Below are positions 56,425 through 64,000 of a stretch of 64,000 bases of DNA, in pieces. The position numbers were made by a program, and so were the translations under genes. Origin of the DNA: an uncultured Alphaproteobacteria bacterium (GTDB taxonomy: Bacteria; Pseudomonadota; Alphaproteobacteria; HIMB59); contig CABYQR010000002.1 of NCBI GenBank assembly GCA_902521155.1, positions 40,311 to 104,310 of the forward strand, given 5' to 3'. The notes beneath the pieces are model-generated. The model did not search any database. It was given only the letters and a program-made list of their open reading frames with translations, and had not been told where the DNA came from. How positions within the stretch are numbered: the first letter of the stretch is position 1; every line of letters begins with the position of its first letter.

Positions 56425-57570
56425 ATGCAAAATATGAATTGGAATTATCCAACCAATATCTGGTTCGGTGTTGATAGAGCTAAACAAATACAAGAAGCTT
56501 GCAATCAATTAAATGTCAAAAATCCTTTAATTGTTACTGACCCAGGGCTTTTAAAAACTCCTATTATTGATCAAATCAACTCCGATCTTTTAAAGAAAAC
56601 AACTGTTTATTCCGAAGTCCAAGGCAATCCCACTGGCTCCAACGTTACAAACGGCGTTAAAGTTTTTTTAGACGGCAATCATGATGGTGTAATTGCTATT
56701 GGCGGAGGCTCTGGAATGGATGCAGGAAAAGGAATTGCTTTTTTAGCTCATCAATCTCTTCCTCTTTGGGACTTCGAGGACATTGGAGATTGGTGGACAA
56801 AAGCGGACTCCTCGGTAATTAAACCCATTATAGCAATCCCAACAACAGCTGGGACTGGATCAGAAGTAGGAAGAGCAGGTGTATTCCTGAACGAAGATAA
56901 TCATAAAAAGAAAATTATATTTCATCCTAAGATGCTACCCGAAATTGCTATTTTAGATCCCTCTCTCACTTTGAATTTACCGAAAGGAATAACTGCTGGA
57001 ACAGGAATGGACGCGCTAGCACATTGTATAGAAGCATTTTCCTCTCCCTTTTACCATCCCATGGCCGAAGGAACTGCAGTTGAGGGACTAAGACTCGTGA
57101 AAGAAAATATTCAAGAGGTCTATCATAATGGAATTAATATTGAGGCTAGAGCGCATATGTTAGTTGCTTCTATGATGGGTGCTGCTGCTTTTCAAAAAGG
57201 ACTTGGAGCAATACATTCAATTACTCATCCAGTAAATTCCCTCTACCACACTCATCATGGAACAACAAATGGAACTGTAATGCCATTTGTTTTAAATTTT
57301 AATAGAAGTGTTATTGAAAAGAAGTTTGATCGACTGGCTAAATTTTTAAATATTTCCCATGGTTTTGAGGGCGTAGTAAATTGGATAATTGAATTAAAGA
57401 AAGAAATGGAAATACCCGAAACTCTAAAAGAAATGGGAGTTAAAAAAGGCGATGAAGTTAAACTGGCACCATTGGCTCAAGAAGATCCTAGTACAGGGGG
57501 AAATCCTTTAGAAATGAGCGAAGATAAATTTCAAGAACTTATTTTAAATTGTATAGAGGGTAATTACTAA
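56425..57570 (+). CDS. Iron-containing (group III) alcohol dehydrogenase
   Basis: The 381-residue protein has the NAD-binding IAIGGGSGMDAGKG, PTTAGTGSEV, and metal ligands Asp and His in GMDALAHCIEAF, with further His in SITHPVNSLYHTHHG. It should oxidise an alcohol to an aldehyde or run in reverse. It begins 12 bases after the GS-like gene with AAGGAG as ribosome site and ends the cassette, its stop interlocking with the convergent hisN-like gene. Confidence 0.93.
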   Translation: MQNMNWNYPTNIWFGVDRAKQIQEACNQLNVKNPLIVTDPGLLKTPIIDQINSDLLKKTTVYSEVQGNPTGSNVTNGVKVFLDGNHDGVIAIGGGSGMDAGKGIAFLAHQSLPLWDFEDIGDWWTKADSSVIKPIIAIPTTAGTGSEVGRAGVFLNEDNHKKKIIFHPKMLPEIAILDPSLTLNLPKGITAGTGMDALAHCIEAFSSPFYHPMAEGTAVEGLRLVKENIQEVYHNGINIEARAHMLVASMMGAAAFQKGLGAIHSITHPVNSLYHTHHGTTNGTVMPFVLNFNRSVIEKKFDRLAKFLNISHGFEGVVNWIIELKKEMEIPETLKEMGVKKGDEVKLAPLAQEDPSTGGNPLEMSEDKFQELILNCIEGNY

Positions 57571-58349
57571 ACTTTTAGAAACTGTTTATAAGCTTTTTTA
57601 GAAATACAGGCCACAACATCACCGTTAGATTGAAAATTTAAAGCTTTCCCCTTCCAATCCGTAATGATGCCACCCGTTTCTTCAATAATATTTACTAATG
57701 GTAGGTAATCAAAGGGCTTCAAAAAAGACTCAACTACCAGAGGTATTCTTTTTTCAGCTAGTAGTCCATATTGCACGCAATCCCCTCCTAAAGTCACATA
57801 CTGAGTTTTTTTAACAAGTGAGTTATATTTTTTATTTTTGCCTGAAGATCTAAAAGCAGTCATTCCAGAAGTACTAAAAAATAAATCCTTTAAACTTAAA
57901 ACTGATGATGACTTCTTTAGTTTTTTACCATTACAAAATGCACCATTATCTTTGATACCTATCCATTTCTTTTTTAATTGAGGGCAGTTGATGATACCGA
58001 ATACAGGAACACTATCGATGCATAAAGCAATCAAAGTTCCATAGTTCCCATTACCATTTATAAAGTTTTTAGTTCCATCTATTGGGTCAATAACCCAGAC
58101 ATGAGATGAATTAATGTTTTTATTATTATACTCTTCCCCATAAATTCCATGGTTTGGATATTTTTTCTTTATTAAAGATCTTAGATTTCTTTCAATTGTT
58201 TTATCTATCTTAGTTACAGGGGATTTATCGAATTTAAAATCTACTTTTAGATTATTAATTGGGTTTTTTTTAATTATTTGCTCTGCATGATTTACAAGTT
58301 TTTTTGCAAAAACTAAATAATCATTAATTTCTCTTATTTTTAAACCCAT
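57567..58349 (-). CDS. hisN: Inositol-monophosphatase-family phosphatase, HisN-like
   Basis: The 260-residue Mg-dependent phosphatase has GEEYNN with metal-binding Glu, VWVIDPIDGTKNFINGN with metal-binding Asp residues, and FDYLPLVNIIEETGG near the C terminus. The DPIDGTKNF version and length are those of alphaproteobacterial histidinol-phosphate phosphatase (HisN), but myo-inositol-1-phosphatase activity cannot be excluded by reading. No other his gene is nearby. Confidence 0.75.
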   Translation of the reverse strand: MGLKIREINDYLVFAKKLVNHAEQIIKKNPINNLKVDFKFDKSPVTKIDKTIERNLRSLIKKKYPNHGIYGEEYNNKNINSSHVWVIDPIDGTKNFINGNGNYGTLIALCIDSVPVFGIINCPQLKKKWIGIKDNGAFCNGKKLKKSSSVLSLKDLFFSTSGMTAFRSSGKNKKYNSLVKKTQYVTLGGDCVQYGLLAEKRIPLVVESFLKPFDYLPLVNIIEETGGIITDWKGKALNFQSNGDVVACISKKAYKQFLKV

Positions 58350-58391
58350 AAAATAAATATATATTAAAAAAACACGTCTACTATTTGAAAT

Positions 58392-59027
58392 TTAATTAAT
58401 ACTACCAGAGAGTTTTTGAAATATGAGTTCAAAATTTTCTGAAGTTTGAGCTCCATTAATTACTATTTGTTTATTTACTATAAATGTTGGAACGCTATCA
58501 ATCCCCATCTTTCTAGCTTGTAGTTCTTCATTCGCTAGGGGTTCAATATTATCTTTGTTTGATAAGTAGTTCTTAAATCTATCCTCATCAATTGAATTAT
58601 TTACAGCTATGCTAAGCAATACATTTGGATTTCCTATATCTTCACCTTTTAAAAAGTATGATTCAAATAAGTCATCAAGAACTTGTTCTTGAATATTTTT
58701 CTCATAAGCTATAGCTAATAATCGATGGGAATTAAATGAATTTGGTGTGACTTGAATAGAGTCAAAGTTAAAATCTATTCCCTCTTTTAGGCCTTCTTCA
58801 CGGATATTTTCATAGACTGTTTTTGCTGCATCTACACTTCCAAATTTTGAAACTAAATATTCTTGCCTGTCCATTCCATCAGGAGCCATACCTGGATTTA
58901 GCTGAAATGGTCTCCAAGTTTGCTTAAATTCTAAATGACTATGTTTAGTGATGGCATTATCTAATCGTTTTTTTCCTATATAGCACCATGGGCAAATAGT
59001 GTCCGAAAATATATCAAGCTCTATCAT
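58392..59027 (-). CDS. DsbA-family oxidoreductase, FrnE-like
   Basis: This 211-residue cytosolic thioredoxin-fold protein with no signal peptide has the active site CPWC (Cys12, Cys15) in SDTICPWCYIGKKRL. TWRPFQLNPGM, NSFNSHRL and SVPTFIVNKQIVINGAQ are typical of the FrnE/2-hydroxychromene-2-carboxylate isomerase-like group. Probably a disulfide or glutathione-linked oxidoreductase. It stands alone between hisN and the 4-TM orphan. Confidence 0.87.
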   Translation of the reverse strand: MIELDIFSDTICPWCYIGKKRLDNAITKHSHLEFKQTWRPFQLNPGMAPDGMDRQEYLVSKFGSVDAAKTVYENIREEGLKEGIDFNFDSIQVTPNSFNSHRLLAIAYEKNIQEQVLDDLFESYFLKGEDIGNPNVLLSIAVNNSIDEDRFKNYLSNKDNIEPLANEELQARKMGIDSVPTFIVNKQIVINGAQTSENFELIFQKLSGSIN

Positions 59028-59153
59028 TTTTTTTATTTATCAGTGATGTCATAATAAAATAGTAATTCAAGATTATTTTTTAATTAATAGTATTTAAATA
59101 ATACTGCTTAAAATTATAAAATATCTTATCATTATATAAAAGTTAGGAGAATC

Positions 59154-59564
59154 ATGATGGTCGAAAACTTTAATGGAATTTTTTATTTAATAATTTTTTT
59201 AGTTATCTTAGTTATGAATGCTTTTTATGGTTACAATACTTTGTTTAATACTAAAAACTTTATAGGCAAATATGGTATTGATGTGACGGCAGCATTTTTT
59301 GCAAGATTTGCCGGTGCTATGATTGTTGGTGCAGTTTTAATGCAGTTATACATATTGTTTAGAGGCACAGTAGCCACTTGGGCATTTTTTAATTTTATGT
59401 TTATTATCATGTCGATAATAGCTATATCCGCTTATTATACCGGTGAGGTGGATAAACTAGGTAGAACTGATCAATATTCAAGAGAAGGCTGGTTGTCTAC
59501 TGGTGGTTTAGCAATAGGGTGGGGTATCCTATGTTTTGGACTATCTGATAAAATTTATATCTAA
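59154..59564 (+). CDS. Four-helix membrane protein of unknown function
   Basis: The 136-residue protein has four hydrophobic stretches (about residues 8-26, 45-68, 75-95 and 112-132) separated by short loops, one with the charged GEVDKLGRTDQYSREGW. I do not recognise a family with certainty; it has the size of small DUF-type integral membrane proteins. It is preceded by AGGAG before a double ATG and by a 126-base AT-rich spacer with nothing recognisable. Its stop interlocks with the BASS gene. Confidence 0.6.
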   Translation: MMVENFNGIFYLIIFLVILVMNAFYGYNTLFNTKNFIGKYGIDVTAAFFARFAGAMIVGAVLMQLYILFRGTVATWAFFNFMFIIMSIIAISAYYTGEVDKLGRTDQYSREGWLSTGGLAIGWGILCFGLSDKIYI

Positions 59565-60406
59565 CGATTTCTTATAAAGTAGATAAATATTAAAGAAGTT
59601 AGATACATAATTACACTATAAGTGGCGGCGGGGACTATATACAACCCGCCTCCAAAAACACTTATACCTACAAAAATTGCTAAGGTTCCATTTTGCAGTC
59701 CACACTCTAAAGATATAGCTTTTTGTTGAGCCGAACCTGTGCCAAAAGTTTTTGCCCAATAGAAAGCAATTACCATCATCAAGATATTTAAAACTAAAAC
59801 TACAAGACCTGTTTGAGCAAAATATTCAATCAGATTTTCTATTTCAGCCAGTATGGCCCCAATTAAGACTAAGACAAATAAAATTGTTGAAAGCATCTTA
59901 GAGGCTTTTTCTATTCTTTTTGTCAAATATGAAAGAGATGCTCTAAAAATCATACCTAACAAGACTGGCAAAGTTACAATTAAAAACATACTGATTGCTA
60001 TACCTGTAAGAGAAATTGAACCTAGGGTTGTATCTGAGATATAACCCATTGATATTCCCAAAACAATAGGAACCGATATAACACTTAATAGGCTCATTAC
60101 AGCGGTCATCGAAATTGATAATGCTACATCACCCTTAGCGAATGAAGTTAAAATATTTGATGTAACTCCCCCTGGAGCAGCGGCAATTAACATTAAACCG
60201 ATTGCTAACTCCGGTTGAAGCGGCCATACAAAAACTATAATTAAAGCAACAATTGGTAAAAAAATTAATTGACTTGTTATACCTATTAAAAAATTTTTTG
60301 GATTTTTTGCAACCTTGACAAAATCTGAAAAAGAAAGTCCTAGACCTAAGGTAAACATAATAAAAGCTAAGGCTAAAGGAAGAACTACATCAGTAATGAA
60401 ATTCAT
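59561..60406 (-). CDS. BASS-family sodium:bile-acid/organic-anion symporter
   Basis: The 281-residue protein of about nine or ten membrane helices has the family's LMLIAAAPGGVTSNILTSFAKGDVALSISMT segment (given as about residues 76-106) and SLECGLQNGTLAIFV, the crossing helices that bind Na+. Bacterial members import organic acids such as pantothenate, pyruvate or sulfonates. It lies downstream of the beta-hydroxyacid dehydrogenase on the same strand (28-base spacer), suggesting uptake of a related acid. Confidence 0.9.
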   Translation of the reverse strand: MNFITDVVLPLALAFIMFTLGLGLSFSDFVKVAKNPKNFLIGITSQLIFLPIVALIIVFVWPLQPELAIGLMLIAAAPGGVTSNILTSFAKGDVALSISMTAVMSLLSVISVPIVLGISMGYISDTTLGSISLTGIAISMFLIVTLPVLLGMIFRASLSYLTKRIEKASKMLSTILFVLVLIGAILAEIENLIEYFAQTGLVVLVLNILMMVIAFYWAKTFGTGSAQQKAISLECGLQNGTLAIFVGISVFGGGLYIVPAATYSVIMYLTSLIFIYFIRNR

Positions 60407-60434
60407 AATTTACTATAACAAAATGAAAATAAAA

Positions 60435-61376
60435 TTATATCTCATATCCCGTCTGTTTTTTCTCCTTATCAACAAGCTCCACAGGATATCCTGTTGCCCT
60501 AAAACTAGTGTTATACTTATCTTCTAGTCTTTTTACGACCATTGAAGACCAAGCTCGACTGCCAAATTTCTCTTTGGCATCTTTAATGATTTCTAAAACT
60601 AAAGGTGATATCTCTAAATCGATACCTAATTTTGTTGCCAGACTTTGAAATAAACCTACATCTTTTTCTACAAGGTCCATTGTAAAATTAATATTATAAG
60701 AACCATTTAATATTACTTGGCTTTCTGTTTCATGAACGAAAGAATTACCTGAAGATGCAGCTATACCTTTAAAAGTTTTATCTAAATCTAAGTTGAATTT
60801 ACTAGCTATTGTCCAAGCTTCACCAAGGGCAACTAAATGAACGGTAGCTAAATAGTTAGTAATAACTTTTAAAATTGATGCTGTACCAAAATCACCTGTA
60901 TGTAAAATTTTTCTACCTAAACATTTTAAAACAGGCAAAGCTTTTTCAAATCCTTTTCTACTACCTCCCACAAAGATTGATATATTACCAGTAGCTGCCC
61001 TATGGCAACCTCCGCTTACTGGGGCTTCTAATGCAATGGCATTTTTACTTTCTATCAAAGAGGCATGTCTTTTTAACTGATCTTCATCCGTAGTGCTCAT
61101 TTCAATCCAAATTTGATCATTGCGAATATTTTTTATCAGTCCATTATCTGATTCCAAAACCTCGGCGCATGCTTGGGGAGAGGGAAGACAGGTAATAATA
61201 ATGTCAGTTTTTTCAACAATATCTTCAATAGATTTTGAAACCTTACAACCATTAGATTCAAACTCGTTAGTAATTTTTGTGTCTTTATCTAAAACTATGA
61301 CATCAAATTGATTATTTAAGAGGTTATTGGCAAGCTTACCTCCCACATTACCAAGTCCTATAAACCCTATCCTCAT
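60435..61376 (-). CDS. Beta-hydroxyacid dehydrogenase, 3-hydroxyisobutyrate dehydrogenase family
   Basis: The 313-residue protein has the Rossmann loop GFIGLGNVGGKLANNL, substrate-binding APVSGGCHRAATGNISIFVGG and the catalytic-lysine region ILKVITNYLATVHLVALGEA, so the fold and active site are those of the 3-HIBADH/tartronate semialdehyde reductase group. It probably oxidises a 3-hydroxy acid with NAD(P). The exact acid is not clear. Divergent from the thioesterase gene across 78 bases. Confidence 0.87.
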   Translation of the reverse strand: MRIGFIGLGNVGGKLANNLLNNQFDVIVLDKDTKITNEFESNGCKVSKSIEDIVEKTDIIITCLPSPQACAEVLESDNGLIKNIRNDQIWIEMSTTDEDQLKRHASLIESKNAIALEAPVSGGCHRAATGNISIFVGGSRKGFEKALPVLKCLGRKILHTGDFGTASILKVITNYLATVHLVALGEAWTIASKFNLDLDKTFKGIAASSGNSFVHETESQVILNGSYNINFTMDLVEKDVGLFQSLATKLGIDLEISPLVLEIIKDAKEKFGSRAWSSMVVKRLEDKYNTSFRATGYPVELVDKEKKQTGYEI

Positions 61377-61454
61377 ATAAGCCTCCTAATTATTTAATTA
61401 ATTTTTACCTTATTTTTAAATTTTAATATCGAATTATTTTAATAGAATTAATTT

Positions 61455-61922
61455 ATGACAATTTATCTTAGAACTGAAAAAATTATATCTGATTGGACTG
61501 ACTATAACGGACATATGAATTTAGCTTTTTATATTCATTTATTTGACCAAGGATGGGATGTTTTACTAGACAAATTTGAGATGGGAGGAGAGTCGGCTAA
61601 AATGGAAAAAAGATCAACTTTTGCAGTTGAGTCTCATACTAAATATATTCAAGAAGTTAACGAAGGTGATGAAGTAGATATTAATCTTTTATTCTTAGAC
61701 AGAGACGTTAAAAGAATGGTTTATCAACTTGAAATATTTAATAAAAATGGAAATTACCGTGCTGCGACGACAGAAGTATGCTCTCTATATGTAAATCTTG
61801 ATACAAGAAGGGTGACAGAAATTGAACCTCACAAACAAAAGATTATGGATTCATTCATTAATGAAAACAAAGAAAAATATTCTCCTATTGAGTTTCATTT
61901 AATTGATAAGCTTAAAAAATAA
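61455..61922 (+). CDS. Hotdog-fold acyl-CoA thioesterase
   Basis: The 155-residue protein has the hotdog opening DWTDYNGHMNLAFYIHLFDQGWD and KYIQEVNEGDEVDINLLFLDRDVKRMVYQLE pattern (given only as about residues 12-34 and 59-90). It is reminiscent of the thioesterases found with carnitine catabolism genes (betainyl-CoA thioesterase, or the thioesterase domain fused to carnitine dehydrogenase). No other carnitine gene is visible. The next gene follows after two bases, so it is co-transcribed with the LhgO homologue. Confidence 0.8.
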   Translation: MTIYLRTEKIISDWTDYNGHMNLAFYIHLFDQGWDVLLDKFEMGGESAKMEKRSTFAVESHTKYIQEVNEGDEVDINLLFLDRDVKRMVYQLEIFNKNGNYRAATTEVCSLYVNLDTRRVTEIEPHKQKIMDSFINENKEKYSPIEFHLIDKLKK

Positions 61923-61924
61923 TA

Positions 61925-63121
61925 ATGAAAATAGCCATCATAGGATCTGGTATAGTGGGTTTATCTTTGGCTTACGATTTAAGCGACAAAACCAACGAAG
62001 TTATTGTTTTTGAGAAAGAAAAAGATTCTCTTTCTCATGGTACTGGAAGAAACAGTGGTGTAATTCATTCTGGAATATACTACATACCTAATTCTCTAAG
62101 ATCTAAATTATGTATAGAGGGTTCAAAGCTCATGAAAGATTTTATATTAGAAAATAACTTATATTTAAAAAATTGTGGGAAGTTACTCCTACCCAAGAAA
62201 GACATAGATCTAAAAACATTAGAAATTCTTTACCAAAGATCAAAAAAGTTAGGTATTAATGTTAAAAAATTAAACTCAATTGACGAAATTATAAAAATTG
62301 AACCAAATTGTAATCCTATTTATAAGCAGGCTTTATTTATAAAAGATACATCTTTAGGTGATCCCGAAGAAGTTTCAAAAAAATTGATAGAAATTCTTAA
62401 GAATAGAAATATTGAAATACTGTATAATCACAAAGTAATTAAAATTTTTCCTCAAAATGGTAAATTAATAACCAATAACGATACTTTTAAATTTGATATA
62501 ATAATAAATGCTGCGGGTTTAAGAGCTGACGAAATTGCAAAGAAATCATCTTTAAAAACAAATTATAGTTCTTTGCCATTTAAAGGAAAATATTGGCGTG
62601 TAAACTTTAATAATACTAAACATATGCCCAAAACACTTCTATATCCCATTCCCAATCTTGAATATCCCTTTTTAGGAATACATACTGTATATGATAAGAA
62701 AGGAAATTTTTATTTAGGGCCTAGCAATACTCCAGTATTCGGTAGGGAATCCTACAATTTTCTTCATAAATTTAATTTTTTAGAATTTTTAAATCTTACA
62801 TTTAAATTCTTTAAAAAAATTGTTTTTAATGAAAATAATCTTAGAAATTTAGCTCTTCTTGAATTTAAAAATTTATTTTTATCACACGTAAAAAAAACAT
62901 CTAATGTCTATTTTAAGTCAAAAGACAATTTTAGTCTTGAAATAAGTTCAAAAGTTGGAATAAGATCACAAATTTTTGATAATAAAACTAAATTTTTATT
63001 TGATGATTTTGTATTAGTAAAACAAGATAAGGTAATTCATATTCTCAATGCTATTTCACCAGCTTGGACATCTTCATTTGCCATGGCGAAATATATTTCT
63101 AAAAAATATAATCTTAAATAA
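61925..63121 (+). CDS. lhgO: FAD-dependent L-2-hydroxyglutarate oxidase/dehydrogenase homologue
   Basis: The 398-residue DAO-family flavoprotein has the FAD loop IGSGIVGLSLAYDL and the diagnostic GTGRNSGVIHSGIYY, which matches the LhgO signature. FKGKYWRVNF and KVGIRSQIFD follow the family too. LhgO oxidises L-2-hydroxyglutarate to 2-oxoglutarate and passes electrons to quinone. It is operonic with the thioesterase. The lysine- and asparagine-rich late region is typical of this genome. Confidence 0.87.
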   Translation: MKIAIIGSGIVGLSLAYDLSDKTNEVIVFEKEKDSLSHGTGRNSGVIHSGIYYIPNSLRSKLCIEGSKLMKDFILENNLYLKNCGKLLLPKKDIDLKTLEILYQRSKKLGINVKKLNSIDEIIKIEPNCNPIYKQALFIKDTSLGDPEEVSKKLIEILKNRNIEILYNHKVIKIFPQNGKLITNNDTFKFDIIINAAGLRADEIAKKSSLKTNYSSLPFKGKYWRVNFNNTKHMPKTLLYPIPNLEYPFLGIHTVYDKKGNFYLGPSNTPVFGRESYNFLHKFNFLEFLNLTFKFFKKIVFNENNLRNLALLEFKNLFLSHVKKTSNVYFKSKDNFSLEISSKVGIRSQIFDNKTKFLFDDFVLVKQDKVIHILNAISPAWTSSFAMAKYISKKYNLK

Positions 63122-63220
63122 TTACAAATTAATTTTTATACACATATTATAAACAGAAATATTTAATTCTTACCAATTAGATATTGTTTCTAATTATAAA
63201 GTTTAATATTGTAGAAATTG

Positions 63221-63335
63221 TAGAGGGGAGGAAACTTCCCAAAACGAAGAAGGAAGCCAAAACGGCAGAGGCTCTGACAAGGGAAACCAAGTTTGAGTCT
63301 AGGCAGTTAGGGCTTTCTTCTGTTTATTTTTTCTT
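63221..63335 (+). ncRNA. Candidate structured RNA of unknown class
   Basis: Within the 246-base spacer after lhgO, a G-rich block unlike its surroundings folds on paper into three elements. GGGGAG/CTTCCC closes a GAAA tetraloop (63225-63240). GAAGGAAGCC/GGCTTTCTTC forms a closing stem (63249-63258 with 63311-63320, one G-U, extendable by one A-T). Inside it AGGCTC/GAGTCT (63269-63300) leads to GG-GAAA-CC. The sequence after the closing stem is U-rich (TGTTTATTTTTTC). A 70-codon frame crosses it, but its AAG/AGG/ACG codons are foreign to this genome. I do not recognise a known RNA family. Confidence 0.4.
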
Positions 63336-63367
63336 AATATTTCTTAGTGTTTTTATAGATTATTTGT

Positions 63368-64000
63368 TTACCTCATTACAAAAGGATTTTTCATAGGTTC
63401 GTCAGATATATTAATCCAAGTTGTTTTTGTTTTTGTGTAGTCTAAGATTGATTGCTTGCCACCTTCTCTTGCATAACCTGATTGGTTAAAACCTCCAAAA
63501 GCAGCAATAGGGGAGATAACTCTATATGTATTTACCCAACAAATACCTGCCTTTATTTCTTGCGAAACACGGTGAGCTCTAGCTAAATCCTTTGTAAATA
63601 ATCCTGATCCAAGACCGTATTTAGAGTCATTAGATATCTCAATTGCCTCTTTCTCAGTGTCAAATTCTATAATTGAAATAACTGGACCAAACATTTCTAC
63701 TTTGAGAGTCTCAATTTTTCTATTTGGGCAATGAATTAATGTTGGTTCAAAGTAATTCCCATCTTTTTCTATTTTTTTTCCTCCAAATATAATTTTACCA
63801 CCTTGTTCGATTGATTCCTTTAAAGTTTCTTCTATTACATGAATTTGCCTTACAGTGCATAGAGGTCCCAGATTAGTTTCAGGATTAAGGGGATCTCCTA
63901 CAACTATAGATTGAGCTTTTTTTTCAATAAGTTTAATTAATTCTTGTGTTATATTTTTATGAACGATGACTCTACTACCTGCTACACAAGATTGCCCAGA
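63368..64000 (-). CDS. Aldehyde dehydrogenase, C-terminal part (cut by window edge)
   Basis: Reading the minus strand from the window end gives SGQSCVAGSRVIVHK, with the ALDH nucleophile Cys, followed by DPLNPETNLGPLCT, EMFGPV and GFNQSGYAREGG. The visible 210 residues are therefore the C-terminal portion, including the catalytic Cys, and the N-terminal cofactor domain lies right of the window. It belongs to the same superfamily as the gene at 50590 but is clearly a different paralogue. Substrate not determinable. Confidence 0.9.
   Translation of the reverse strand, partial: SGQSCVAGSRVIVHKNITQELIKLIEKKAQSIVVGDPLNPETNLGPLCTVRQIHVIEETLKESIEQGGKIIFGGKKIEKDGNYFEPTLIHCPNRKIETLKVEMFGPVISIIEFDTEKEAIEISNDSKYGLGSGLFTKDLARAHRVSQEIKAGICWVNTYRVISPIAAFGGFNQSGYAREGGKQSILDYTKTKTTWINISDEPMKNPFVMR

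Noticed and set aside
61455..63121. A carnitine catabolism operon, suggested by the thioesterase.
   Set aside because: No carnitine dehydrogenase, BKACE-type cleavage enzyme or betaine transporter is present. The adjacent hydroxyacid dehydrogenase belongs to the 3-hydroxyisobutyrate family.
63221..63335. Assignment of the G-rich block to SRP RNA or a glycine riboswitch, because of its GGAAG-type and GAAA-loop segments.
   Set aside because: The conserved SRP core (GGUCAGGUCCGGAAGGAAGCA-type order) and the glycine aptamer core are not present in the correct arrangement, and no gene stands immediately downstream on the plus strand.
63184..63396. A 70-codon plus-strand frame ending in a hydrophobic stretch, as a possible small membrane protein.
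   Set aside because: It starts without a ribosome site and uses AAG, AGG, ACG and GGG codons unlike neighbouring genes. It also runs into the 3' end of the convergent aldehyde dehydrogenase. A structured RNA explains the composition better.

Overview
The window is AT-rich, densely packed chromosomal DNA from a bacterium. The gene content points to a streamlined, probably marine alphaproteobacterium. It has a fbc/pet-type bc1 operon (Rieske, cytochrome b, cytochrome c1), PetP/PetR-like regulators, COQ9, a DUF1244 protein and a small zinc-finger protein of the NDUFS6 type. It also has three-part PntAA/PntAB/PntB transhydrogenase, a plant-type glutamate-cysteine ligase and TRAP transport. Intergenic spacers are tiny, many genes start with TTG inside the preceding stop, and half of the convergent gene pairs interlock stop codon to stop codon. 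The exact lineage (SAR11-like, HIMB59/AEGEAN-169-like or other) cannot be fixed from sequence reading alone.

Layout. 1-8.4 kb holds a minus-strand operon (UDG-like, slt, moaB, rnhB) facing a plus-strand run (TPR protein, ispE, tRNA-Gln, uup, a short cca-like gene), with trmL convergent. 8.5-11 kb is petABC. 11-16.8 kb is a minus-strand housekeeping run (ychF, pth, rplY, prs, pgeF, midA-like, lgt). 17-25.4 kb has ybjN-like, proC, a COQ9/TetR-like gene and csaA, then a convergent histidine kinase/OmpR/MarR regulatory set, ilvE, moaE-moaD, pgsA and uvrC. 25.4-34 kb has selO, a frameshifted LysR gene, the zinc-finger gene coupled to htpG, an M17 peptidase, a lysozyme-like lipoprotein and gshA-gshB. 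34-45.2 kb has an AsmA-like protein, a CaCA exchanger, uvrB, aspC, pyk, DUF1244, pepF and an ABC1 kinase. 45.3-49.1 kb has pntAA-pntAB-pntB, rpsU and coq9.

From 49.3 kb to the end the content becomes catabolic and accessory. An orphan secreted protein is followed by an SDR gene divergent from a run of aldehyde dehydrogenase, dctQ, dctM, dctP (Tat signal), a PuuA-like glutamine-synthetase homologue and an iron-dependent alcohol dehydrogenase. I read this run as an uptake and oxidation cassette that probably passes through a gamma-glutamylated amine. Its substrate is unknown, and it is the best candidate here for an undescribed pathway. After it come a HisN-like phosphatase, a DsbA/FrnE-like protein, a 4-TM orphan, a BASS transporter, a beta-hydroxyacid dehydrogenase, a hotdog thioesterase, an L-2-hydroxyglutarate oxidase homologue and the 3' part of a second aldehyde dehydrogenase. 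The longest gene-free stretch (63122-63367) contains a G-rich segment that folds on paper into a compact multi-stem RNA. No CRISPR array, insertion sequence, prophage or rRNA was seen, and no gene-free stretch exceeds 300 bases.
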